From an uncultured Sphingomonadaceae bacterium (GTDB taxonomy: Bacteria > Pseudomonadota > Alphaproteobacteria > Sphingomonadales > Sphingomonadaceae), in contig CANLCX010000001.1 of assembly GCA_947489315.1 (NCBI GenBank), forward strand, positions 685,501-749,500: a DNA stretch of 64,000 bases, written 5' to 3'. Numbering within the stretch: the stretch's first letter is position 1; the number at the start of each line of letters is the position of its first letter. The position numbers were made by a program, and so were the translations under genes. The notes under the pieces are model-generated. The model saw only the letters and a program-made list of their open reading frames with translations, had not been told where the DNA came from and did not search any database. Positions 27,121-35,359 of this stretch are shown here, piece by piece.

Positions 27121-29256
27121 TTATCGATCCTCCGTCGGAGCCGCTTCTTCACGTCTGCTTTCAACGGCCAAGCCATTATCATCAAGCCGTAGGTCCACGG
27201 GAATACCCCCAATTTCCGTTGAGATGGAAACGCCTTCGCCGCCCTTGATGCGGATCTCGGCGTCTCCAAGATCAATAGGAACGTCCTGTAGATCCTCAAT
27301 ATTCGGGATATCCAATGGCTTAATCGGCCCATCAGGATCCGGTTTTTGTATCGGTTTCGCCTTGCTCACCGGGCCAGCGCCTTGAACCGCCTGGCTCATG
27401 AAGTCCCGCCAGATGCGGGCCGGAACGCCGCCACCGCTGATGCCTTTCAGCGGCGTGTTATCGTCATTGCCGACCCACACACCAACCACCAAATCGCCCG
27501 CATAGCCGACAAACAGGGCATCGCGGTTATTCTGGCTGGTGCCGGTTTTGCCGTAATTGGCGATAGACAGACGGGCATTGCGGCCGGTGCCTTTGTTGAC
27601 GGCGGTTCGCAACATGTCCTCCATGCGTTCATGGGTGTTATCGCCATAGCGCCCCGGCCAGTCGAACAGCCATTCTGTCCAGCTTTGCTCTCTCTTTTTG
27701 AAGGCATAGGCTTTGACCGGCCAACTGTTGCTGGCAACTCCGGCATAGGCGGCGGTCAGTTCCAACAGGGTCATGGTCGATGTACCAAGGGCGAGGCTAG
27801 GATCATCCTCCGCGAGCTTTGAGGTGACGCCGAGATTTCTCGCTTCGCGGATCACTGCTTTATCGCCGACCTGTCCGAAGAGGCGCACGGCCGCAACATT
27901 ACTGGATTTCGCAAAGGCTTCTTTCAGGGTGATCGCGCCGCTATATTTCTCTCCGGAATTTTTCGGCAGATAGCCACCTTTGGTAATCGGGCTATCATCG
28001 ACCATGTCATCAGGCCTGATATCCGCTCGCAGGGCTGCGAGCCAGACGAATAGCTTGAAGGTCGAACCCGGCTGCCGTTTGGCTTGCGTCACGCGGTTGA
28101 ACGCCGATTTCTTGTAATTGCGCCCGCCGATCATCGCGACCACCTCGCCGTCTGGCCGCATCGCCACTAACGCAACCTGTGCTTTGCCCAGCGGCGCGCG
28201 GCTGATGACATTATTGGCAATTTTCTGCAGCCGGGAGTCGAGCGTGGTGGTGAGGGTCAGCTTGCTATAGCTCATCTCCGACAGCGCGCGCGCGCGCGGC
28301 ATCGCCCAGTCGGCAAAATAGGTGCCGGTCGGGACAGTATTTTTGGCCCGAACGTCGAGTACCGGATCGCGCAGCTTGTCGGCTTCTGCCTCTGTCAGGA
28401 AACCGCCATTGACCATGGCGGCTTTCACGAGCTTGGCCCGTTTGGCAGCAAGATCAGGATTTCGGGTCGGAGCAAGGCGGGAAGGGGCCTGAACCAGTCC
28501 GGCCAGCATGATCGCCTGTTCCGGTTTCAGGTTTTCTGGCTTGCGGTAATAATAGTGCAGCGAGGCGGCGCGTAGACCGTAAACATTATCGCCGAAATAG
28601 ACGTTGGATAAATAGCGCTGCAGAATCTCGTCTTTCGACAAGCGCGCTTCCATCCAGAAAGCGATCAGCATTTCGCGCGCCTTGCGGGTCAGGCTGCGCT
28701 CTGGCGTCAGGAAGGTGAGTTTGGCGAGCTGCTGGGTGATTGTGCTGCCGCCCTGCGTCATTCCACTGTTCGTGGCGTTGCTCCAGGCCGCGCGCGCTAG
28801 ACCCCGCGGGTCAACGCCCCAATGGGAATAAAAGCGCCGATCTTCAATTGCCAGAAAGGCGTTGACTACATGATCAGGCAATTTTGCGATTTCCACCGGT
28901 TCGTCAACCACAGCGCCGCTGCGGGCGATCGGTTGTCCATCAGATGTCAGCAGGGTGATTTGCGGCGGTGCTATGGGTTGCAGAGATTTGGACAGCGGTG
29001 CGGTGATCGCCAGCCAGGCGATCAGCAGGATGAATAGAAACAGAAACGCCGCGAGCCCCCGACTAAACCACCACCATTTGCCGCGCGGTTTTTTAAGTGG
29101 GGCAAGTGGTTCATCTTGCAAATGCGGGGGTAAGGCATCGCCATAAGGTTCGTAGAAGACCGTTTCGGCAGGCGCTTTGCGGCCGAAAGGCCAATACCAG
29201 CGGCGTTTGCGGTTGGGCTGATGCAATTGAAAAGCGGGGGGAACGCGATTTACCAT
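27121..29256 (-). CDS. Class A penicillin-binding protein (glycosyltransferase/transpeptidase)
   Basis: A 711-residue bifunctional peptidoglycan synthase. A cytoplasmic basic N-terminus and one transmembrane helix (about 66-88) lead to the GT51 domain, with the catalytic Glu in AIEDRRFYSH and the GGSTITQQLAK motif. The transpeptidase domain has the three active-site motifs: SxxK in QPGSTFKL, SSN, and KTGTSQ. Length and order fit the PBP1a/PBP1c-like group, though the C-terminal extension of PBP1a is short here. It polymerises and crosslinks glycan strands in the periplasm. The gene lies 80 nt upstream of cobT and may be cotranscribed with it, without an obvious functional link. Confidence 0.93.
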   Translation of the reverse strand: MVNRVPPAFQLHQPNRKRRWYWPFGRKAPAETVFYEPYGDALPPHLQDEPLAPLKKPRGKWWWFSRGLAAFLFLFILLIAWLAITAPLSKSLQPIAPPQITLLTSDGQPIARSGAVVDEPVEIAKLPDHVVNAFLAIEDRRFYSHWGVDPRGLARAAWSNATNSGMTQGGSTITQQLAKLTFLTPERSLTRKAREMLIAFWMEARLSKDEILQRYLSNVYFGDNVYGLRAASLHYYYRKPENLKPEQAIMLAGLVQAPSRLAPTRNPDLAAKRAKLVKAAMVNGGFLTEAEADKLRDPVLDVRAKNTVPTGTYFADWAMPRARALSEMSYSKLTLTTTLDSRLQKIANNVISRAPLGKAQVALVAMRPDGEVVAMIGGRNYKKSAFNRVTQAKRQPGSTFKLFVWLAALRADIRPDDMVDDSPITKGGYLPKNSGEKYSGAITLKEAFAKSSNVAAVRLFGQVGDKAVIREARNLGVTSKLAEDDPSLALGTSTMTLLELTAAYAGVASNSWPVKAYAFKKREQSWTEWLFDWPGRYGDNTHERMEDMLRTAVNKGTGRNARLSIANYGKTGTSQNNRDALFVGYAGDLVVGVWVGNDDNTPLKGISGGGVPARIWRDFMSQAVQGAGPVSKAKPIQKPDPDGPIKPLDIPNIEDLQDVPIDLGDAEIRIKGGEGVSISTEIGGIPVDLRLDDNGLAVESRREEAAPTEDR

Positions 29257-29310
29257 TGAAACTGTATTACACTAGTAATACGCCATAAGCGAGCAAAAAA
29301 TCTTGTCAAT

Positions 29311-29349
29311 CGTCCAAAAAAAAAGGGCAACCAAAAGGCCGCCCTTTTC
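29311..29349 (-). terminator. Rho-independent terminator of the PEP-CTERM gene
   Basis: On the minus strand AAAAGGGC, a 12-nt loop and GCCCTTTT are followed by further T residues. It sits 20 nt beyond the PEP-CTERM stop and 55 nt before the penicillin-binding protein start, so it should insulate the two genes. Confidence 0.8.
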
Positions 29350-29368
29350 AAAATCATGTAACGAATGT

Positions 29369-29902
29369 TCAGGCGTAGCTGACTTTTACGTTCGCTTTAC
29401 GTTGACGGCGCATCGCGCTGCCAATGGCGCCAAAGCCAAAGATCATGAACGCCCAAGTCGCTGGTTCTGGAACGGATGTCATAACATCTGTCACACCATC
29501 ACCGAAAATCACGACAAACTCTTCTCCAGCAGTACCGGCGTTACTCAGGTTGGTTTGCGCTTCACCTAATGTGAAATCGAAACGACCGATCCGCAGGATA
29601 TATGATCCGGCAGGTGCCGCAAAATTCAGGAAGGAGTTTAAGCCAAAACCGCTATCGTCATCCGTGGCTACGAATGAAAGGTCCGGGTTCAGCACAAAAA
29701 TCTGAGGATCACCAAGTGGCGTACCGCTTGTCAGATCAGCGTCAACTTGTATCGCTAGATTGCCAACGCCATCAAATGTGAAATCGTAAGAAGCGGTAAG
29801 GCTGTCGCCTATCGCGCCAGAAATAATGGTCGCAGCTTGTGCCGGAACCGCAGAAAACGCAGTAACGGCAGCAGCAGTTAGTAGAAACTTATTCATAGAC
29901 AC
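29369..29902 (-). CDS. PEP-CTERM sorting-domain protein
   Basis: A 177-residue exported protein with a signal peptide (cleavage about AQA|A, residue 23). The beta-rich body contains an Asp-rich loop (TDDDSGFGL) resembling pre-peptidase C-type or DVUA0089-type domains. The C-terminal sorting signal is PEPATWAFMIFGFGAIG followed by RRQRK. Such tails are recognised by an exosortase at the inner membrane and the protein is then delivered to the surface or matrix, often with exopolysaccharide. Seven residues follow the basic cluster, a slightly long tail. No exosortase is in the window. It is a monocistronic gene with its own terminator. Function beyond surface localisation is unknown. Confidence 0.88.
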   Translation of the reverse strand: MSMNKFLLTAAAVTAFSAVPAQAATIISGAIGDSLTASYDFTFDGVGNLAIQVDADLTSGTPLGDPQIFVLNPDLSFVATDDDSGFGLNSFLNFAAPAGSYILRIGRFDFTLGEAQTNLSNAGTAGEEFVVIFGDGVTDVMTSVPEPATWAFMIFGFGAIGSAMRRQRKANVKVSYA

Positions 29903-30063
29903 CCCAATTTGTTCAGCATGTACGCAATTTCAAAATATGGCGACCAACCAAATTACGTTCACACTCCTGTGATTTACTCTTTGTTAACTAGCATAATTTT
30001 CTGAATAGGCGAGTCTTATTTCATGATCACTTGTGAGCCGCAGTTTTGTAGACGAACCAATGG

Positions 30064-31053
30064 TTAACCGCCAATCACACTTTCTGGCAAATCTTCGCCA
30101 AAGACTCGCTGATAATATTCAGCGACCAGCATCCGTTCGGCATCATCGCATTTGTTGAGGAAGCTCAGACGGAAGGCGAATCCGACATTTTTGAATATCT
30201 CGGCATTTTGGGCCCAGCTGATCACAGTCCGCGGGCTCATCACCGTCGAGATGTCTCCGTTGACGAAGCCCTGACGGGTCAGATCGGCAACCTTGATCAT
30301 ATTCTCAACCGTTTTATCGTCCGTGTCCGGAACCTTGGAGAGAATCACCTTCGCTTCGGTTGCGGCGGGCAGATAGTTGAGCGTGACGACGATGTTCCAC
30401 CGATCCATCTGACCCTGGTTGATCTGTTGCGTACCATGATACAGTCCGCTGGTATCGCCCAAGCCGACCGTGTTGGCCGTCGCAAACAGACGGAAATTCG
30501 GATTCGGACGGATGACCCGATTCTGGTCGAGCAGAGTCAATTTACCCTCGGCCTCCAGCACGCGCTGAATCACGAACATGACGTCCGGGCGACCGGCATC
30601 ATATTCGTCGAACACCAATGCCGTCGGAGTCTGCAATGCCCACGGGAGCAAGCCCTCGCGGAATTCGGTGATTTGTTGGCCATCTTTCAAAACAATGGCG
30701 TCGCGGCCCACCAGATCGATCCGGCTGATATGCGCATCGAGATTGATCCGGATACAGGGCCAATTAAGGCGCGCCGCAATCTGTTCAATATGGGTGGATT
30801 TACCGGTACCGTGAAAACCCTGCACCATCACCCGGCGGTTAAAGGCAAAACCGGCGAGAATCGCGGCGGTTGTATCCTGATCAAACACATAGGCCGGATC
30901 AAGATCGGGAACGCGCTCGTCCTTTTCACTGAACGCCGGGATCTGCATGTCCAGATCAATGCCAAACATTTCCCGCGCATCAACGGTTTGATCCGGAGCG
31001 TCCAAAACAGTTTCGCCGCTGCCGCTGGGATGAGTATTTGGTATGTCAGTCAT
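30064..31053 (-). CDS. cobS: Aerobic cobaltochelatase subunit CobS
   Basis: A 329-residue AAA+ ATPase matching CobS of the CobNST cobalt chelatase. The Walker A motif is GFHGTGKST, Walker B is [13 protein letters not shown], and a sensor region with TANTVG follows. CobS and CobT form the ATP-driven ring that remodels the CobN catalytic subunit. The short acidic N-terminus is normal for CobS. It is flanked by the J-domain/BolA gene pair, a common sphingomonad neighbourhood from memory. The gap of 160 nt to the downstream PEP-CTERM gene suggests separate transcription. Confidence 0.95.
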   Translation of the reverse strand: MTDIPNTHPSGSGETVLDAPDQTVDAREMFGIDLDMQIPAFSEKDERVPDLDPAYVFDQDTTAAILAGFAFNRRVMVQGFHGTGKSTHIEQIAARLNWPCIRINLDAHISRIDLVGRDAIVLKDGQQITEFREGLLPWALQTPTALVFDEYDAGRPDVMFVIQRVLEAEGKLTLLDQNRVIRPNPNFRLFATANTVGLGDTSGLYHGTQQINQGQMDRWNIVVTLNYLPAATEAKVILSKVPDTDDKTVENMIKVADLTRQGFVNGDISTVMSPRTVISWAQNAEIFKNVGFAFRLSFLNKCDDAERMLVAEYYQRVFGEDLPESVIGG

Positions 31054-31106
31054 GTTTGTCCTTTGAAAACTCAGGCTTCAATATGGAAAGCAAAAAGCCA
31101 GAGCCA

Positions 31107-31760
31107 CTATCTAAAATCTGGTGATTCCTTAAGCTGCGTATAGGCCGCAATCACTTCTGCCAAGTGTTTCTCTTGTGTGCGATCGCCGCCATTGCGGTCA
31201 GGATGATATTTGCGCACGAGTTCGGAATAGCGCCTGCGGATATCGCCGCGCCCTATCTCATGGGCCGCATCCTCGCCAAGCCCTAGCGTCTTCAGCGCCT
31301 TGCGGTCGCCTGCGCTGATCGCCCGGCCCGGTGTTTGGGGCCGCGAAACGCTGGCTGTAAATCTTGCGCCGATTGCGTCGAGTGGATCGGTAAAGTCGGA
31401 CCAGGCGGGCGCATCGCTGGGCCCAGTTTGATAGATTCGCCTATTGCTGTCCCATCCGCGTACCGGATGCTGGGCTTCAAAAATCTGTTCTTGATCCATG
31501 CCATCGAAAAAATCATAGCCCTGATTAAATTCACGGACATGATCGAGGCACAGCCAGCGATATTCGCCGGGGCCATCATAACCATGACGAGCGCCATAAA
31601 TGGGAGGCGCGCGAAATTCGCCATTTTCTTCGCATCCATCAATCGCACAGGCCTGACCGTCAGTTTCCACACGGCCATGAAAACGATTGGGCTTTTTCTT
31701 TTGGGGATCGGAGGAAGGCAAGTGATTGTCCGGTTGATAGCGTGAGAAGGAGGTTCGCAA
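31107..31760 (-). CDS. J-domain (DnaJ-like) protein
   Basis: A protein of about 217 residues with a C-terminal J domain (about 155-215) that contains the diagnostic HPD motif in KYHPDRNGG. Such proteins stimulate Hsp70 ATPase activity and deliver clients. The N-terminal part has a CxxxxC pair (CAIDGC) and a later Cys (WLCLDH), possibly a metal site. The frame opens at a TTG (31760) without a visible Shine-Dalgarno site and no nearby ATG exists, so the start is uncertain and could be leaderless. It diverges from bolA with only 25 nt between the two starts. Confidence 0.82.
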   Translation of the reverse strand: MRTSFSRYQPDNHLPSSDPQKKKPNRFHGRVETDGQACAIDGCEENGEFRAPPIYGARHGYDGPGEYRWLCLDHVREFNQGYDFFDGMDQEQIFEAQHPVRGWDSNRRIYQTGPSDAPAWSDFTDPLDAIGARFTASVSRPQTPGRAISAGDRKALKTLGLGEDAAHEIGRGDIRRRYSELVRKYHPDRNGGDRTQEKHLAEVIAAYTQLKESPDFR

Positions 31761-31785
31761 ATGGGGATGATGCTTCTATATAGGC

Positions 31786-32073
31786 ATGATGGAAACAGAA
31801 TCAAAAGGCCCCGTTGCCGCAGAAATTGAAAAACGGCTTTTGGCGGCGCTATCGCCGGCGGCGTTAAACGTTATCAACGACAGTGCAAGCCACCATGGTC
31901 ACGCGGGCGATGACGGCAGCGGCGAGTCGCATTTCACCGTCGAGATTACCTGCGCGGCCTTTGAAGGTCAGTCTCGCCTGAACCGGCAGCGGATGGTGAA
32001 CAAGGCGCTGGGCGACTTGATGCGTGACAAGGTGCACGCGATGGCTATCAAGGCGAGGGTGCCGGGGGAGTGA
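31786..32073 (+). CDS. BolA family protein
   Basis: A 95-residue protein of the BolA family, small cytoplasmic proteins that partner monothiol glutaredoxins in Fe-S cluster and redox regulation. The order IEKRLLAAL, the SHHGHAGDDGSGESHFTV segment with its candidate ligand histidines, the central beta strand and the helix RLNRQRMVNKALGDLM, ending near HAMAIKA, matches the family well. Two adjacent ATG codons make the start ambiguous by one residue. Its final bases overlap the GTG start of the cupin gene, so the pair is probably coupled. No monothiol glutaredoxin gene is in the window. Confidence 0.9.
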   Translation: MMETESKGPVAAEIEKRLLAALSPAALNVINDSASHHGHAGDDGSGESHFTVEITCAAFEGQSRLNRQRMVNKALGDLMRDKVHAMAIKARVPGE

Positions 32074-32450
32074 GTGAGCCGACGTCACCACGCAAGGTGA
32101 ACCTCAAAGACGCATTCGCAACCTTCTCCGATCATTGGTCTCCCAAAATCGCCGGTGATATTAACGATGCGCAAGTGAAACTCGCGAAATTTGCAGGCAA
32201 ATTTGACTGGCATCATCATGAGGATGAGGATGAGCTGTTTCTGGTCATTTCCGGAACCATGCGCATGGGCCTGCGCACCGGGGACGTGGATGTCGAGCCG
32301 GGCGAATTTATCATCATCCCGCGCGGCGTCGAGCATCGCCCGGAAGGACTTGATGGCGAATGTCATGTGCTGTTGCTGGAACCCAAGACGATCCTGAACA
32401 CCGGTAATGTTGTGACGGAAAAGACCGTGACAGAGCTGGATCGACTATAG
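32070..32450 (+). CDS. Small cupin-domain protein
   Basis: A 126-residue single-domain cupin. The metal-binding motif is clear (HHHEDEDELFLVISG, with the second motif PRGVEHRPE), so a mononuclear metal in a beta-barrel is expected. The start is GTG at 32070, overlapping the bolA stop by four bases (GTGA). Proteins of this type include mannose-6-phosphate isomerase-like and small dioxygenase-like members; no substrate can be assigned. Cytoplasmic. Confidence 0.85.
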   Translation: MSEPTSPRKVNLKDAFATFSDHWSPKIAGDINDAQVKLAKFAGKFDWHHHEDEDELFLVISGTMRMGLRTGDVDVEPGEFIIIPRGVEHRPEGLDGECHVLLLEPKTILNTGNVVTEKTVTELDRL

Positions 32451-32585
32451 GCGCGGAAAACCGCTTTCCTACATGATCGTGATTATCTAAGATTGAGGTA
32501 ATCGATCAAATCAGCGGAAAGGCGACAATTTTTTACCGCGATTCAGTGTATAACCTGTATAAACTTCAGGAAACTGGCTAGAAAT

Positions 32586-33467
32586 ATGAACAGATCACAA
32601 TCTCGCTGGAAATTATCATCCATCTTCGCCCTATTTGGGGTTGTCGCTGGCATCTGGTTAGCGGGAGCGCCTGCGATGGCGCAATCGGAACAGAACGAAC
32701 AGATCGTTCCGCTCAATCACCTGCCTGCCTTGAAAGGGGACTATTTCAAGATTGAGTCTGAAAATGTCGGGCGACCTTTCCACATTTATGTGCGCTATCC
32801 TTTAGATTATGAAGAGGACAAGAAGTCGAAATATCCGGTGGTCTATCTGCTGGACGGGGACTCCCTATTCCCGATATTAGCCACCAATCATCTGTTCTTG
32901 CATTTTGACGAAAAATTGCCCGAAGCGATTATTGTTGGCATTTCCTATGGCGGATTTGGCCCAGACAAAAATCATCGCAGCTACGATTATTCCATGCCCT
33001 CTGCCGACGGTAATCCGGATTGGGGTGGCGCATCGGCTTTCCATGCGTTCCTGAAATCGGAGCTTTTACCCAAAGTAGAATCGAAATATCGAATTGATCC
33101 CGGCAAGCGTGTGTTGTTCGGCCAATCACGCGGCGGTAATTTTATTCTCTATTCCGCTTTTACAGATCCCGATTTGTTTTGGGGCAGAATAGCCAGTAAT
33201 CCGGTCTTTTATCCTGCAAAAGAAAGGTTTTTTGAGGCTGCCGCTAAGGCAACGCGAACAGATTTGGGTTTAGCCGTGGTCAGTGGATCGCGGGATCGCG
33301 CGGATCGGCGGGCCGATCATGAAGAGTGGGTAGCAGCGTGGCTGCAACGGGATGATGCGCCTTGGGCAGTCAAAGGGATAAATCTGGAAGGTGCTACCCA
33401 TGCGGCCAATAGCACCGATGCTTATCGATCTGCGATGTTATGGTTGTTCAGCGATCAGCGGAAATAG
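32586..33467 (+). CDS. Exported alpha/beta hydrolase, putative esterase (Fes/IroE-like fold)
   Basis: A 293-residue protein with a signal peptide (cleavage about residue 32, AMAQ), so periplasmic or secreted. The alpha/beta hydrolase core has PVVYLLDGDS, the oxyanion region GISYGGFG, the nucleophile Ser in GQSRGGN, an acid in VSGSRDR and a His in EGATHAAN. This arrangement fits the putative-esterase family that includes siderophore esterases and S-formylglutathione-hydrolase-like enzymes. No siderophore genes are adjacent, so the substrate is unknown. It is preceded by 135 nt with a TGTATAAC box about 45 nt upstream, and it converges with the DUF2332 gene, leaving 5 nt. Confidence 0.82.
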   Translation: MNRSQSRWKLSSIFALFGVVAGIWLAGAPAMAQSEQNEQIVPLNHLPALKGDYFKIESENVGRPFHIYVRYPLDYEEDKKSKYPVVYLLDGDSLFPILATNHLFLHFDEKLPEAIIVGISYGGFGPDKNHRSYDYSMPSADGNPDWGGASAFHAFLKSELLPKVESKYRIDPGKRVLFGQSRGGNFILYSAFTDPDLFWGRIASNPVFYPAKERFFEAAAKATRTDLGLAVVSGSRDRADRRADHEEWVAAWLQRDDAPWAVKGINLEGATHAANSTDAYRSAMLWLFSDQRK

Positions 33468-33472
33468 CGTCG

Positions 33473-34525
33473 CTAGGCACCAAGCCATTTGAGCCAAGCT
33501 CCATGGGCATGGGCTTCGCCCAGCTTGACCGGCTCACCGCCATTGGGCCAGTGCCGGACGATCAACTCATGGCGATAGGTTTCGCGATTGGCTTCCAGCG
33601 ACAGCCACGCCAGCGGTCGCTCCTCGGTGGCTTGGGCGCCGGCTGCCTCCATCGCCTGGCTGATCCGGTCCTGCCCGGCTTTGGGGATATATTGCCAGAC
33701 GATGGAATGGACCAAGACCCGGGTGACGCCCTCTTTTTGAGGCTGGGCGAGTTGCGCGATCATCCAGTCATCGGCGCTCGCGCCTTCGAGCTGGGGTGGC
33801 TGCTGGTTGACCAGAGCAATGGCGGTCTTCATCCGTTCGAAGCGGACGGTATGTTCGGGCCAGATAAAGGCGGTCAAGCGGCGGGCCTGTGCCGGATCGG
33901 CCAGATCAACCGGAGCAATGTCGCAACCGCGCAGGGAGTCAAAGGCGAAGGGAACATCCGGCGGTGGTGGTCCTTCCCATTCCGGTGTGAAGGTCAGGGG
34001 CGCACTATCCGGCCCTACGGAAACGCCAGCGAGGTCATAATGATAGCGGTCGATCATCAGATTGAGGCCTGCACTGGAACCGATTTCCAGCAGCTCATAG
34101 CGCGGCGGAAGACCCTGTGCGGTCAACCAAAGCAGCCCCGCAATATAAGAAGAGGAGCGTCCCGCCTCATTCGTCTGGGGCGGAGAGTTCAGCCAAGGCA
34201 GCAAAGCGGCTTCGTCGCTGGCAATGGTCTGGGCGATGATCTGCTCGGCATCGGCTGCGGCTTGATCATCGCCATTATAGATAGCGGAAAGCCGATTATG
34301 ATTGCCAGCCAGATGCAGCGCATGAAAGCCGCCTGCAACCCTCAGCGGCAGGGCATCGGCCAGCGGATTGCCCTCCCATCCGAGCACCCGGCGGCCCAAT
34401 TCGCTGCTTTCGTCAAGCGCTCCGATAATGGCCTCGACAATTCGGCCGGTAATCGGCGCGCCGTTGGAGCGGCAATATTCAATCTGATTGGTGAAGGCGT
34501 CGCGCACCTTTTGCTGGTTAGACAT
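33473..34525 (-). CDS. DUF2332 family protein
   Basis: A 350-residue cytoplasmic protein matching the DUF2332 family, whose biochemical function is not established. The region LLEIGSSAGLNLMIDRYHYD looks like a nucleotide- or SAM-binding glycine loop of a Rossmann methyltransferase fold, so a methyltransferase-like activity is possible. The start ATG at 34525 is preferred to an upstream in-frame start that would overlap hisG, because the alignment with the family begins at QQKVRDAF. It is divergent from hisG with 40 nt between the starts. Confidence 0.78.
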   Translation of the reverse strand: MSNQQKVRDAFTNQIEYCRSNGAPITGRIVEAIIGALDESSELGRRVLGWEGNPLADALPLRVAGGFHALHLAGNHNRLSAIYNGDDQAAADAEQIIAQTIASDEAALLPWLNSPPQTNEAGRSSSYIAGLLWLTAQGLPPRYELLEIGSSAGLNLMIDRYHYDLAGVSVGPDSAPLTFTPEWEGPPPPDVPFAFDSLRGCDIAPVDLADPAQARRLTAFIWPEHTVRFERMKTAIALVNQQPPQLEGASADDWMIAQLAQPQKEGVTRVLVHSIVWQYIPKAGQDRISQAMEAAGAQATEERPLAWLSLEANRETYRHELIVRHWPNGGEPVKLGEAHAHGAWLKWLGA

Positions 34526-34565
34526 ATTGCCCTTTCTGGTATGAGGCCGTAAAGCCCCCGCATCT

Positions 34566-35216
34566 ATGACCACACCCCTGATCTTTGCCATCCCCAAGGG
34601 ACGGATTCTCGACGAGGCCTTGCCGATGCTGGCTAAGGTCGGGATCGAGCCGTTACCAGAATTTTTCGACAAGGCCAATCGCAGCCTGATGTTCGGTACC
34701 AATCAGGCGCATGTCTCGATCATCCGTGTCCGTGCCTTTGATGTGGCGACCTTTGTCGCCCATGGCGCCGCACAGATCGGCATTGTCGGGTCGGATGTGG
34801 TTGAGGAATTTGGCTATAGCGAGCTTTATGCGCCGGTTGATCTGGGCATTGGCCGATGTCGCCTGTCTGTGGCCCAGCCCAAGGATGATGCGGAGCAGAT
34901 CGGCAATATCTCGCATATCCGTGTCGCCACCAAATATCCCAACCTGACCAGCCGCCATTTCGAGGCGCAGGGCATTCAGGCGGAATGTGTGAAGCTGAAT
35001 GGGGCGATGGAACTCGCGCCTTCTCTTGGTCTGTCTCGGCATATCGTCGATCTGGTGGAATCGGGCAGCACATTGAAAGCCAATAATCTGGTCGAGACCG
35101 ACAGGATTATCGACATTTCCGCGCGGTTGGTGGTCAACCGGGCGGCGTTCAAGATGCGCAGCGAGGAACTAACCGGATTGGTGCAGAAATTCCGCGAACT
35201 GGTGGGGCAAGTCTGA
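34566..35216 (+). CDS. hisG: ATP phosphoribosyltransferase, short form
   Basis: A 216-residue HisG, which condenses ATP with PRPP in the first step of histidine synthesis. The [14 protein letters not shown] start, the [12 protein letters not shown] motif and the PRPP-binding loop region [13 protein letters not shown] are present. The C-terminal regulatory ACT-like domain of long HisG is absent, so this is the short form that needs HisZ as a regulatory partner; hisZ is not in the window. hisD follows after a 143-nt gap filled by a repeated palindrome. Confidence 0.95.
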   Translation: MTTPLIFAIPKGRILDEALPMLAKVGIEPLPEFFDKANRSLMFGTNQAHVSIIRVRAFDVATFVAHGAAQIGIVGSDVVEEFGYSELYAPVDLGIGRCRLSVAQPKDDAEQIGNISHIRVATKYPNLTSRHFEAQGIQAECVKLNGAMELAPSLGLSRHIVDLVESGSTLKANNLVETDRIIDISARLVVNRAAFKMRSEELTGLVQKFRELVGQV

Positions 35217-35235
35217 TGATTCGCGGGAATAATTT

Positions 35236-35352
35236 CCCCTCCTCTTCAGAGGAGGGGATCAAGGGGTGGTGGCGATGCACTTGCATCGCTCGCGTCAGCG
35301 ATTGGCGCATTTTTGAGTCCTCCACCCCAACCCCTCCTCTGAAGAGGAGGGG
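35236..35352. repeat. Composite intergenic palindrome between hisG and hisD
   Basis: Two 22-nt palindromes (35236-35257 and 35331-35352), each built from CCCCTCCTC and GAGGAGGGG, flank a region with a perfect 8-bp hairpin (GCGATGCA/TGCATCGC, 35272-35289). The two outer elements and the adjoining GGGGTGG/CCACCCC sequences are also mutually complementary, so a long cruciform or RNA hairpin can form. This looks like a member of the interspersed palindromes of sphingomonads. The right arm carries the hisD ribosome-binding site. Confidence 0.85.
35345..35350 (+). promoter_or_regulatory. hisD Shine-Dalgarno site inside a repeat arm
   Basis: AGGAGG lies 9 nt before the hisD ATG (35360) and is the only good ribosome site. 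It is wholly within the right palindrome arm, so folding of that arm, or pairing with the left arm, would hide it. Confidence 0.6.
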
Positions 35353-35359
35353 CTTTTAG

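Noticed and set aside
25211-31053. cobS/cobT considered as magnesium chelatase subunits
   Set aside because: The sequence features (CobT acidic linker plus VWA, CobS family motifs) fit cobaltochelatase, and no bacteriochlorophyll genes are present.
30208-31143. 311-residue plus-strand frame opposite cobS
   Set aside because: cobS is certain on the other strand; the frame is its complement and has no recognisable domain.
33440-34552. 370-residue plus-strand frame opposite the DUF2332 gene
   Set aside because: DUF2332 on the minus strand has a clear family match and start; the opposite frame has none.
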